A DNA stretch of 64,000 nucleotides from Ziziphus jujuba (taxonomy: Eukaryota > Streptophyta > Magnoliopsida > Rosales > Rhamnaceae), in contig NC_083389.1 of assembly GCF_031755915.1 (NCBI RefSeq), positions 13,013,001 to 13,077,000 of the forward strand, in the 5' to 3' direction. Each line of letters opens with the position of its first letter. The stretch's first letter is position 1. The notes under the pieces were generated by a model, which saw nothing but the letters and a program-made list of their open reading frames with translations, made no database searches and was not told the DNA's origin. Shown here piece by piece: positions 23,809 to 38,361 of this stretch. The position numbers and the translations under genes are program-made.

Positions 23809-25260
23809 TTAACAATCTGTGGGAAGAGGATACTGACAGTATCTGGTGTTCTTCATGCAGAGGAAAAACCGCTCATAAGCGGATGCCATTTTCGTTGCGG
23901 TGAACATTGAAAGTGCGTATTCCTTGCAGGCCATGCCTTTCCTCTGCAGAATATAAGGACCATCTCTTATTGCTGACTCCAAAGCCTCTACAAATGAATT
24001 TACATTGGGTGAAAAAGTGTATCCAAACCCTTCATCCACAAGCACTGTACCAACTATGCTTGGATAGTTGGGGGTGAGAACTGGCTTCCCACAATGCATT
24101 GCTTCAATCAGTGTGAGGTCAAGACCCTGCGGTCTCATTGTAGGATTCACAAACAAATCTAAAGCATCGTAAAAATGCGAGAGCTCTGAAGGCTCCAATG
24201 CCCCTAGAACCTTCACATTTGGGCCTAATTGAGAATACCTTCTTCCCCAAGGACCTGATCCAGCTACAAGCAGAAATACACTAGGATGTCGTCTGGCTAT
24301 TGATGAAAAAGCTTCAAAGAGAAGTGGGTGTCCTTTGTCCCTAACCAGCCTCCCTGCAACTCCCATCACTACACTCACATTTCCAGGAATCCCATGTTTT
24401 TTCCGGAACCTTAAACCGGCTTCTGGGTCTGGTACAAATTCAGCTTCATCAACTCCATTCAGTATAACATGAACATTTCTAGGTGGTAGTTGATAGATGT
24501 TTATCAGATCCTCTCCAGCACTCTTGCTTATGCATATATGTTGATTGTAACTTCTAAAGAATCTGATTTCGTCAACGAGCCTAGGGATTGCTTCTTGAAG
24601 ATCTGTCATTGGTCCTGGGAGTTTCCCATCTGGGTTAGAAAGAAGCTCTTGGAATAACTTAGAGTGCATAATTTCATACCAGATTCCATGCCAAGTTACA
24701 GCCACATTAGGCACCAATTTCGCACGCCAATGAGGCAAGGAAACGCTCTCTGTGTGCACGTAATCAAACCCACCATTTGCATCCACTTGATGGAAATTAT
24801 CAAATGCCAAAGAGATATTGACTGAGCCATGATCATTTGCTGCAAAATATACATGAAGGTTGTCATCATGTATGTCTTGGTGAGGCTTCCTATCTGAAGG
24901 AACTGTGAAAACATGGACTTCATGACCTTTGGCAGCAAGTGCATTGTATAGAGTATAAGCATGGCGCTCCATACCACCCGGTGCTGCCCCAATCGGCCAT
25001 GTCTTTGAGAACACGGCAAGCTTGAGCTTCTCAAATGTCGGTCCGAAACAGAGTTTGTTCCATGGGAATTTAGTATCTCGAAGATCACCATTAAATCTCA
25101 ATTGCTCTGCCAAAATGAATTGTTCCCGTATGTGTCTGAGCGGCGAAAGTAAGAGGAACAAGACGGTAAAGAGTATGAACAAAGTGAGAATGGTTGAATA
25201 TCGAAAAGAAAGGAACTTAGAGGAAAAAGTTCTGGAAAAAGTACGGTGTTTGGTGCCCAT
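23809..25260 (-). CDS. GT4-like membrane-anchored glycosyltransferase
   Basis: A single-exon 483-aa protein. The basic N-terminus and one hydrophobic segment at about residues 23-41 suggest a type II membrane anchor, probably in the Golgi. The glycine-rich GGMERHAYTL motif near residue 99 and the Rossmann-like C-terminal half (GVAGRLVRDKGHPLL, then LLVAGSGPWG) are those of GT-B fold, GT4 (Glycos_transf_1) enzymes. The usual E-x7-E donor-site motif is QGLDLTLIE here, so the first Glu is Gln. It resembles the plant family of Arabidopsis At1g75420/At1g19710; donor and acceptor are unknown. The ATG at 25260 is preferred because the frame upstream has only a non-ATG extension. The stop lies at 23809-23811. 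It is divergent from the GTE gene, with a 1.4-kb shared upstream region. Confidence 0.88.
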   Translation of the reverse strand: MGTKHRTFSRTFSSKFLSFRYSTILTLFILFTVLFLLLSPLRHIREQFILAEQLRFNGDLRDTKFPWNKLCFGPTFEKLKLAVFSKTWPIGAAPGGMERHAYTLYNALAAKGHEVHVFTVPSDRKPHQDIHDDNLHVYFAANDHGSVNISLAFDNFHQVDANGGFDYVHTESVSLPHWRAKLVPNVAVTWHGIWYEIMHSKLFQELLSNPDGKLPGPMTDLQEAIPRLVDEIRFFRSYNQHICISKSAGEDLINIYQLPPRNVHVILNGVDEAEFVPDPEAGLRFRKKHGIPGNVSVVMGVAGRLVRDKGHPLLFEAFSSIARRHPSVFLLVAGSGPWGRRYSQLGPNVKVLGALEPSELSHFYDALDLFVNPTMRPQGLDLTLIEAMHCGKPVLTPNYPSIVGTVLVDEGFGYTFSPNVNSFVEALESAIRDGPYILQRKGMACKEYALSMFTATKMASAYERFFLCMKNTRYCQYPLPTDC

Positions 25261-26675
25261 TTTTGCTAGCTCTGCAAAAGTCACAGAGACGGAGGCTCGT
25301 CCTTTGAATTTTTTGGTAGGTAAGACTTTATGGTGATATTAAAAGGGCTTCGGCCATTAATGCCGGATCTCTACGAGCTTTTAGAATATTTAAGGTACTG
25401 CAGCTGCACATGGCCCTTGCTTATAATTTTGTCAAACTCCACAACCTCTATCAAACGTTTTGAGCACCATGCCTACCATTTCTTGGTTTTCCTTTTTTTT
25501 CTTTGGGGTCAAAGTTTTTTCTCTTAATTTTGAATAGTGAAATAGTAATATATGGACCATTGGAATATGGTCAAGTGCCTAGGGAATAATTTATAAAGCC
25601 ATGGATATATACAAAAGAGGCAGGTACCGAACCATTCTGTTTGTGCATAGGATTGGTGGGTTTGTGTTGATCACTTCATTTGGCATAGAAGGTTTGAGTC
25701 AAGACTTAGAAAGAGACATTTGTGTGTTTAAAATAGAGTTTGTTAATTAGAGGGCTTCATGGGATTTGGAAATGTTTGAAATATTTTAGCCACTTGAAGT
25801 TGTCAACTCTATGAGCATCTTGTAAGTAGAAAGTCACAATAACATTTTCATACGTAGATCTTAATATTTAAATATAGGAGGAAACAGTTTTTTTAAGAAT
25901 ACTAATAGGACAAAAAGTGAGGAAAATATAGATTATATTGAAAAATAAGTGTGACTTAGTCCATTATTCGTGCCTCCAAGTAGGTTAAAAACTGTAGATA
26001 TGCAAGAGATGATAAGAAAATTGTATAATATTATTAGTTTTATTGTACCCTTAAATATATATGAATGACACTATTTTACAAATAAAATATATATATATAT
26101 ATATATTTTTTTTTTTTTGAGTAAGTACAAATAAAATAGTTACAACCAATTATTATTATTATTTTTTTTGGCTAAGGTTATAAGTCACAACAATTAACAA
26201 CTAGAAAGTCGAAGCCAAATTGATCTCCACAACGAAAGGTGCGGGTCCCATTCAAACGCGGCAATCAGCTGCCTTTCATTTCACGCTCGCCATCAGCGCG
26301 TGTTTTTCACCGGCCATCCTAAACTCTCCCCGTCTCAACTCTCTCATGGAGTGGAAGAGAAAGTAAGTGAGACGAAGACGATGAGTTCGATTCGATATCA
26401 ATGTATCTCCATAGGATTTCTCAGAAACACCTCCAAAACCTTATTTTTCCAATTTATGAGAACTCAATTTATACCAGAATTTGTTAAACCCTAGCTCCGT
26501 ACGTTCCCAATTCGCTTCAAAACCCTAATACGCAGTAATTTTTTTTTTTTTTATTTTTCCTTTTTGCAAAATCATGTGCTAAAATTTCCGTAATCCCAGC
26601 TGCAAGATTGATTCTCGTTTCAGTATTTTTCTTTCAGAGTAAAAAATTTCGGATTTTTGTGGCGATTTTTCATGC
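25261..26675. promoter_or_regulatory. Shared upstream region of divergent glycosyltransferase and GTE genes
   Basis: No gene is seen between the two divergent starts. Near the GTE side lie two AAACCCTA telo-box-like motifs (26486-26493 and 26521-26528), typical of 5' regions of plant housekeeping genes, and a T(13) tract. A TA/T tract is at 26085-26119. Confidence 0.5.
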
Positions 26676-28727
26676 ATGGCTTCGGGGTCAATGCTTGGTG
26701 ATGATGCTAAAGAGAAGCACAGGTCGGCACAAAGCAACAAGAAGTTCCATAGCCGAAAGAACCAGAAGCCCAAGAACCCTAACCTCCTCTCCCGACGATC
26801 CTCGCAAACTCTAGTCGCTCCCATCACCGACAATAATGATTCATCGCCGCCCCACCACTTTTTGCGTGTCGACGATGCGGCGGGGTCAAACGACTTGTCG
26901 TACCACGACCACCCTCTACCTCGCGGCTCCGAACAGGCCAATGAGAACGGATTTCCTGGGTACATGGAGTTCGAAAACCGGGTTAGAATAAGCTTGGATT
27001 CGAGGTCGAAAATGGATATCAGAGAGCTGAGGAGGAAGCTTTTGAGTGAGCTTGATCAAGTGAGATGCTTGGTGAAGAAACTTGAGTCTAAGGAGTTTCA
27101 GCTCAGTGGGTATAGCCATTCTCAATTCTCGGCTAACTATGCGGTAGACAATATGGGAAGCACAGAGAGGCTGAATTCCGGGGTGGGTTTGAAAGGACCG
27201 CGTGATTCGAGACTGTTTCGGGGTTTAAGTGATTCAGTAGCAGAGAACAATCATGGGGTTGTTGGTGAAGTTGGTGGGAAGAAGAAGAAGAAGAAGTTGC
27301 CAACTCCTGAGAGTGACAAGAAAATGAAAACCGGTGGAGGGAAAAAAGATGAGCTTCGAGGGAGATTTTTGCCAGGGAAAGATAAGTATTCGAGCCAATT
27401 GTTTAATAGTTGTAGTGATTTACTAGGCAAATTGATGAAACATAAATTTGGTTGGATTTTTAATGTCCCTGTAGATGTGAAAGGCCTTGGACTTCATGAT
27501 TACCATACAATTGTTAAACATCCAATGGATTTAGGCACTGTGAAGACTAGGCTAAACAAGGGATGGTATAAATCGCCAATGGAGTTTGCGGAGGATGTGA
27601 GGCTTACTTTTCATAATGCTATGTTTTATAACCCCAAAGGGCAGGATGCTTATTTTATGGCAGAGCAGTTGTTGAAGATATTTGAACCAAAATGGTTAGC
27701 TTTAGAAGCGGAATATAATCTCAATAAGACGTTAGAAGTGGGTAAGGCTGATTTGCCAACACCTGCCTCAAGAAAAGTTCAGAATCCTGCTACTGCACCT
27801 CCCCGTCTTCCTCCTCGTCCTGCTTCACCGCCGCCAATGTCGACTCTGGATAGGTCAGAATCACATACAAAGCCTGTGGATCCCAAATTGAAACCAGAGG
27901 GTTTTGGTCATGTAGGCAGAACACCAGTTCCGAAGAAACCAAAAGCTAAGGATCCTGATAAAAGGGATATGACATATGAGGAGAAGCAGAAGCTTAGTGC
28001 TAACCTTCAGAATTTGCCTTCTGAGAAGCTGGACAATGTTGTTCAGATTATTAAGAAAAGAAATCCACGGCTTTTTCAACAAGAGGATGAAATTGAGGTG
28101 GATATTGCCAATGTTGATCCGGAAACACTTTGGGAACTGGATAGGTTTGTGACCAATTACAAAAAGAGTTTGAGTAAGATTAAGAGAAAAAATGAACTTG
28201 CTCTTCAATCAAGAACTAACCCTGTCAATGCTATTCAAGAGACCGTAAGACCATAAACTATAGTAGTTCTATGCCCCTATTTCGTTAATTTTCACTGGGT
28301 GATTCTGGCTAACACTTTGCTTTATCTAATCACCTTCACAGAATCTGGCGCCATCTGCTGCAGAGGTACAGAAAGAAGCTGAAACAGGTGAAAAATTGAA
28401 CTCAAAAAGATGAATAGAAATGTGGTTTATGCTCATTGTCAAATCTTGATTGCTGTGAAACTTATTCATGATTTATTGCTTTTGGATTTTCATAACAGTT
28501 GAGAACAACGTTACTGAATATTCCCCAGTTGGAAGAGTGGAGAAAGGTGATGATGTGAGCAGAGCGAGTAGTTCAGGTGGCTCTGGTACTGATGCCGGAT
28601 CCTCTTCAAGTGGTAATTGTCATTCTTTAGCCGTTACCTTTCCAAGTATGGTCACGTTGCCATTAAAGACCTAATTAAGTGACACATTTTTGCTAATCTG
28701 ATTGCAGACTCTGACAGTGACAGTTAA
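26676..28727 (+). CDS. GTE7: BET-type bromodomain protein, GTE2/GTE7 group
   Basis: Exons are 26676-28244, 28342-28387, 28499-28612 and 28708-28727, all with GT-AG borders; the product is 582 aa. The bromodomain spans about residues 238-342 and keeps its acetyl-lysine-binding Asn in MFYNP (N319). The NET/ET domain follows at about 428-508 (RDMTYEEKQKLSANLQNLPS start). Lys-rich runs lie at 202-207, and Pro-rich linkers lie between the domains. The tail is Ser-rich and ends SDSDSDS, typical of plant GTEs. It reads acetylated histones in the nucleus and regulates transcription. Length fits Arabidopsis GTE2/GTE7 (about 580-590 aa); the exact orthologue is not certain. Failure to splice intron 1 would end the protein at VRP, four codons after the donor. 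An out-of-frame ATG lies 4 nt upstream of the start. Confidence 0.93.
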
Positions 28728-30136
28728 GACTTAATGTGGATCGGATTGGAGTACTTGCACTGAAAACTTGGCAGATTCAGTAAGAGGATAGGATGTATCT
28801 AACTCGATGAATGTAATTAATCGATGATGTTTTGTTAGTCAACCGACCTTTGTTGATTTTACTCTTAAAGCTGTAGAAAGTTTCCTGATTGAATCACTGT
28901 AGATGCTGATAGTGGCTATTGACTGCTTTTAAAACCATGTCCAAAAGGCTTATTTAGGCAATGATTATATGATATTTTTCAGAAGATATTCTTGTATAGA
29001 AGGATTTAATTGACAAGATAAGCTTATGAACGAAACTACAAAGGGAGTCAGAAAATATTGAGTCTCTTTTCAGCCAAATAGATAGATCACCTTGTCAAAA
29101 CTATGCAAATACGTAGTGAAGATCACAAAGTTACAATAATTTGGCTTCTGTTGAAGGGATTTATGGGATCCAGTGATGTAGTATAGACGTGCCACGTGAT
29201 TACTCATGATGAATACTCGTTCATCGTTAAATCTCGCTAATCGAGTGTCTATTCTCACCTTCATAGGACAATGTCTATTCTCATCTATCTTAAAAACATC
29301 AAACGAAAAAAACACGTCGATTGTATTACGTTATCCAAGCAGTTTATCCTTGTATACATTTATATAGTTGACTTTCTTTTTCTTTTTTTTTCTTTTTTTT
29401 TTTGGGGGTCAATGTGAAGTGGAAGGTTCCAACTCTCTATCGTCGCTTTGCTGTCTCTAAAAGGACATGATTTGATTGATCTTTCATCTGGTTATTTTAA
29501 TTCATGTTGACCTTGATTCAATACTTTGTGATAATTGCTGCACCACTTCATTCACAGTTCTTTCGAGATTTTTTATGTGCAATTTATCACTGCCACCATA
29601 AATAGCAATTAAAATGTCAACTGATAAAGAAAACATAACATTCATGAACACATAATATCTTTGCAAGAATAATTTAGATTCTCTCCACCAATCACCAACC
29701 CATTTGCCAATTTTTATATCAGATGTACATTAAATTTTACCATTCTAGGTCCAATCTAAGTATCTGTCAGAGGCTTTCGATTGACAAGAACGGTTTGACA
29801 CCCCCATGTTAAATCATATTGTCAAAGGCATTTGCCAAAAAACAAATATATCAAGTAAAAAAGCAGTAACTAAAAATATGCAAAAAAGAGCCACTAAAGA
29901 GAGTAGTCATAAAATATAATTGAGTGTGATTTCTTATGGTCTTTGGATGTATAAAACATCCCACCTAATCATAACAAACAGTTGGGAATTATTGATGGAA
30001 CTTTCAGTTTATATATCCCTACTCTAATCAAAACAGGCAAAGCCGGTGCCACTGGCAAGAATTATACAACAGTACTTAAATAAATGCAAAACTGGAAGTT
30101 TTTTCCAAGAGGATGCTTAAGAACCCTACCAGCCAT
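28728..30136. other. Convergent 3' region of GTE and malate dehydrogenase genes
   Basis: No gene. The first part is the likely GTE 3' UTR and the last ~150 bp the malate dehydrogenase 3' UTR. A T-rich tract lies at 29376-29402. Nothing else stands out. Confidence 0.55.
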
Positions 30137-33072
<2,936 letters not shown>

Positions 33073-33191
33073 TTTGGCGATTCTCCGAGCAGAGTGAGAG
33101 AGATATGAGGGTTCAGAAATGAGGGTTTGGAAGTGAAGCACGAGAAGAGAAAGTTAATGCGTGACGACGGTGGAAGAGGAAGTGACTGAGA

Positions 33192-33203
33192 CTTTATATA
33201 TAG
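33192..33203 (-). promoter_or_regulatory. TATA box of malate dehydrogenase gene
   Basis: On the - strand this reads CTATATATAAAG, about 120 bp before the ATG at 33072 in non-repetitive DNA. The spacing suits a short 5' UTR. Confidence 0.65.
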
Positions 33204-35191
33204 GAAGTAGCCAGCCACTTGCGACCTGTTGTGACTCTCGAGGTGTGCCTCTGCTTTTGTTATTATTTTTTGCAAAAATTATTATTTGTTAATTAATTAA
33301 TTGTTGTTGTTGTCATTTTTGTTAGGTTGGTAACTAAATCGAATTGTATACTTCTCAATCATTATAGTATTTTAATATTATCGATAAATATTTGTTCGTA
33401 TTTGTTCTTAAAAGTTTCTTTTTTTGTTGAGATTTTGTTCATACAAGTTACGTAATAACCTTCAATAACTACTTTGGGAACCTAAAAAAATTTAAAACAA
33501 TGGATAATTAATGGTTTTATATGCTTAATTAATTAAATTAGACCACTTTTTTTTATAATTTTAGATTTGAAACGTATAAATTATGAAGATACAATTATTT
33601 ATCTTTTAATATGATTTTCAAGAATTTTTTAAATTTTATTTATGGTATGTTTTCTTTTAACTAATTAATAAAATTTATAACTTTCTATACTTTTTCTCTA
33701 TTAAAATAAAAAATATAAAGTTTCAACATTAAATTCTAAAAATAATATAATAATTATTATATTGGCATAATTTTACGTTTCTTATTAGAAACTTATTAGA
33801 ATTTGAAGTGAAATGCGAATTTGAATTTCTTCAGTTTTATACTATGTGAATCTTTAACACTACGAGGGAAATTTATTATTTTACGAGAAGATTAATATTG
33901 TTAATTTATGAACAAAAGAAAACGAAGAGAAAAAAGTTGATTTCATCACCTCAAAAGCGGCTTTGTTTTAAGAAAAACATCAAACACCTTGCATTGAAAA
34001 TAATTGTATTGGCACATTGAATAGTATCTCCAATTCTTATGCTATTGGAGCAGTTGTAAAATAACACAGTGCCATTCATAGTGCCAATCCTTAAATTATA
34101 AATCTTTCATAGTATTTATTTGGAAAACCCAATGCAATAATTCAAAGATGTTTTGTGTTTTCTACTCTTTTTTTTTTTTTTTGGTTGTCCTTTTCATTTT
34201 TATTATGGGGTGCCTTTTTCTAAATTCTAACTTCGGGTTCTCTTCTATTCTACAATCAAAAAATCAGGGTAAAAGTCTCTTCTCAAACACACTATTGCCT
34301 AAACCGTGTATACTTTTGAGATGTGCTACAAGAACCCATGAATGATGTTCCTTATAAAATTTATAGCAAGAGCACTAATTAAACAACCTTTACCAATCAC
34401 AAAAGTTCCTTTTTATTATATTCCCCACATAGGGCTCATACCTCCCACAATCTAAAGTTGTTGTAACTTTTTTAAGTACCAACTTGAATCAATTAAAGGC
34501 TTAAAGATAAGGGGACTTGTGGACCTGATAAATATACCTTTTTTTTTTTTCCCCCAACATCTAATTTCACAACTCTTTCTTCCCCACTTGTCTTTTTGTA
34601 GTCATGGAACGTTTTTTGGTTATTTCTCAACCCAAGTTAGTTTTGAAGTTATTGGCCCAAAAAAGCAAAAAAAAAAAGTTTTGAAGTTAAAAAAAAATGA
34701 TATTCTGCAGAATATTAGGTCATACAAAATGCAAACTCAATGTTGTTTACAGCACATAGAAGAAAGGCGAATAGGAAGGGGATCAAAATCGACTCTATGT
34801 TTCACAATTTTTCTGTAACATGCTCCCGTACAGAAAGTACATGAAGGAAGAAAAATAGAAAAGAAAGAAAGAAAGAATCTGTCTCCTATTGTAAAACACA
34901 ATCCTATATTAATGGCTAAGAAATTTTACCCACTAAATAACCAAATCGAGCTATTGTTAGAGAAAATCAATGTGAATTTGTACATAGAAGAGGAGGCTCA
35001 AACGATGATTTCGGAAGTAGTCAACGACATTGCTGCAGATATACGTTAATGAGGCTATATTTGAAAAGCTGACACAAAACCACAGCTTCGAGCACTAACC
35101 TTTCAGAAAAACTTGGGATTTGCTTTGTCAAGATTTATGATTTGTAGCCCAAAGGCAGAATGAAGTGAATGATCATACTTTGGTCATTGCT
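33204..35191. other. Upstream of malate dehydrogenase and downstream of IPT9
   Basis: No supported gene. AT-rich, with T tracts at about 34169-34183 and 34541-34550. The first few hundred bases are the malate dehydrogenase promoter; the last part is the likely IPT9 3' UTR. Confidence 0.5.
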
Positions 35192-36596
35192 TCACCTTCT
35201 GTTCTCATTATCCAGTCTAAAATCTGAGAGCAATCTTCACGTCTAACAAAATGCCTTCACATGTAAACAAAACTATTAAGTTTCAGGTACCTGCACCACA
35301 AGAGTATAACCACAAAATGCTCCAGAATTCCATAATTATTACCTATTTTTAGTTCGATAGGCCTTTAATTCAGAAACTTCTCGGCGGCTTGATAACTCTT
35401 TTCTCAATTTGAGCGATTCAGGTACAATCACAGTTCCATTTTTATCATGGTATGCATCATAAATAAAATTAAGCACCTCTTCCTGCAAAAACAGTCCACC
35501 ACAACAATGATCTAAACGACAGAAAAAGATTGATACTATTAAAGCGGGGAATTTATTGAGCAAGTATAACTAAATATTCAACAGGTTCAATGGCCATAAA
35601 AAAAAATAAAAAAGAAAAGAAAAAACTCAGACAAAGCTCAGGCTTCTGTTTAGAGAATATCTCACATTATGTGATTGCAGCAAGAAAGATTAATTGCAAT
35701 GGAAAACGAATGAGACAACAAACAAAATTTGGATTATCACCTTGCAGCATGATGACTGTGTTTGTCAAGTTTTATGGAAAGAAAATATTGATCAGTATCT
35801 AATATTTGATTGCTTGATTGAACTTATAAATGACAACTAGAAAATACTTCATAATATAATAGAAATTGACAATTATAAGAACATAATCTTATTGTATGTC
35901 CCTAACATATCATATCTAATCTTTTAAAGAATTGTCACTTCGATCATGAACATGAGTGGCGATCTGTCTACATGCAGTCCGGAATTTGAATTCATAAACC
36001 GCTACAAACCATGTTTTATTTGACACCAAAATGGAAGGAATACATCTAAAGAAAAAGAAAAGTAATCCAGCCCATCTTACTCGATATTAAAAGCAAAATT
36101 CCAATTACATACCATGGGCTTAGAAGCATCAAGCCAGTGATATGTTCTCTCATTTCGAAACCATGTCAATTGTCGTTTTGCAAAATTTCTGCAAAAATTG
36201 TGAACTCTGAATGAAGGCAGAAACATAAACTGCTATATGAAGCATCAAGTGTGTTTTTTACTCATATATGTACTTGACCTAAATAGATATGTGATGTACA
36301 GACTTTTTAGTGATAAAGTCTAAGCTATCAATACATAGTTATGACTAAAAGACCAAAAAGGGAACTTCATTATATTAAAAAACTAATAATGAACAAAATT
36401 GAATACTCAAAACAATAAAATAAAAATGCAACATTGATTCGATATGTTGGGATTTTTTGGTTAAGAATGAAGTTTATCCTTTAAGTCTTCAAACCTGCCA
36501 CAGTATATTGAGTATATACCAATTTTCCATTGAAGATTTTATAACTTCAATGCTGACCTTTGTACACTAAAAGAATATACTGACATAAATTAGAAC

Positions 36597-36638
<42 letters not shown>

Positions 36639-37447
36639 ATATACTAACATAAATGCCACCATGCATTTTACATATGATGTGTAAGGTCATGATTTCATAT
36701 TTGCATTTTGCAGGTGAATATAATCATTGTGAGAAGCACTTTAAGCCTTCTCCCGACCCCCTCTCTTCCGCCTTGAGTCCTAGCAAATTCAGGTCTCCTC
36801 AAATTGTGTGAGGTTAAAACAAAAAAAAAAAAAAAAACAAATAATAATTTTGGTGACTCCTAGGTTTTTTTGATGAGGATGGTAGACATGTTGGTTAGCC
36901 TCATTGTATTAACGATGCTTCAGTATGTCTCGACTCCATCCTTTCCCCAGTGAGAAACGTTTACAGCTTACATATTTCATTTAATATCCATTCAAATGAC
37001 TTTTTTTCTCTAAGAGAATACATTCTCACAAACAGATGCTTTTAAATGTCCCTGTTTCATCCTTCCCCCCAATTAGAAATGTTTAATGCTGATATATTTC
37101 ATTTATTTCCATTGAACTAAAGCAATTTCTAAGAGATATATATTAGAACAAATCCATGTTGGCAGCGGTCACAAAACCTAGCAAAAAATATCCTCACTCA
37201 GCAAATGCAGGTATCTTACAGGTATCTTACATGAATTCTATATGTCTCGAAAAGGAGCACTACCTAGATGCTTTCTGAAATTCTGATAAAAAAGCATAAA
37301 ATTGTCCTGCAGAACTTCTGCCACCTTGCTGCCTGCACATTAGCAGATACTCCATTGCCTGAAAGTTGTAATCATATACACCAAATTACACTTATCATTA
37401 CAGCCTATTTATACAGAAAAAACAACTACCATATGGAGGGGGAAATA

Positions 37448-37486
<39 letters not shown>

Positions 37487-38317
37487 AAGCTACTACTACT
37501 TGTGAGATTACAATATGATGGAATAGGGAAGAATAAGTCGAAAATGTCAAAGACATACTTGTCTGTAACCAATCGCTCGAGTTGCTGAATTTGAATTCGG
37601 AAGAAGGCCTATATCAAGAAGCCATCTGGCCTCAGACAAAATACCTTCACTTCCTACAGTTAAAAGAAGAAGAATTTAAAAATAGAAGGAATACATTACA
37701 ACTAGAGAGTGAAATACAGCTAAAGCTTGGAACACGATGGTCAAATGTGTAGCACACATCAATCACAGTGTAGTAAACTATAATCAGTTGTTGCATTTTA
37801 CCCTCACAATGACAGTTTATAGATAATGATCAGCTTATGAAAACAATTAAAAGTGGACAAGTGAACCATAAAGAAGTACTGCGAGTATGATTTACCTGAG
37901 AGCATATCCTCACAACGGTAATCAATTGATCTATAGAGATGAAGCCTTTGGCTAGAGAGGAAAAAGCAAATGAAGTCATAGTCCAATCCCTTTGATTTAT
38001 TTTCCCCGACTTCATCAGGAGATGAGTTCATGTCATTAGAGTTGTCTGTAGCACCCAAATCACATTGTTTCCGGAAAGAATCATATGGTACTGAAAATGC
38101 AGATGGAGGTGATCCACTAGACTGTCAAATCCAAAGAGTACAAAGAGATTAATACAGGCTTGCAAATACATTAAAAAATCTAAAAAAGTCCAGACAAACC
38201 AAAGTAACAGTAGTCCATTCATCACACTAAAATTATTCTTCCAAAAATGAAACTAGTAATGCTATTTCCTAAAACCAAATAAAGTACATCAATGGAATAC
38301 AAGTATACTTCTTGAAA

Positions 38318-38361
<44 letters not shown>

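Noticed and set aside
27861..28208. 115-codon - strand frame within GTE
   Set aside because: Shadow of the GTE reading frame; no domain of its own.
37441..37490. GA-rich run as a possible regulatory element
   Set aside because: Simple (GA)n microsatellite inside the IPT9 intron between exons 7 and 8.
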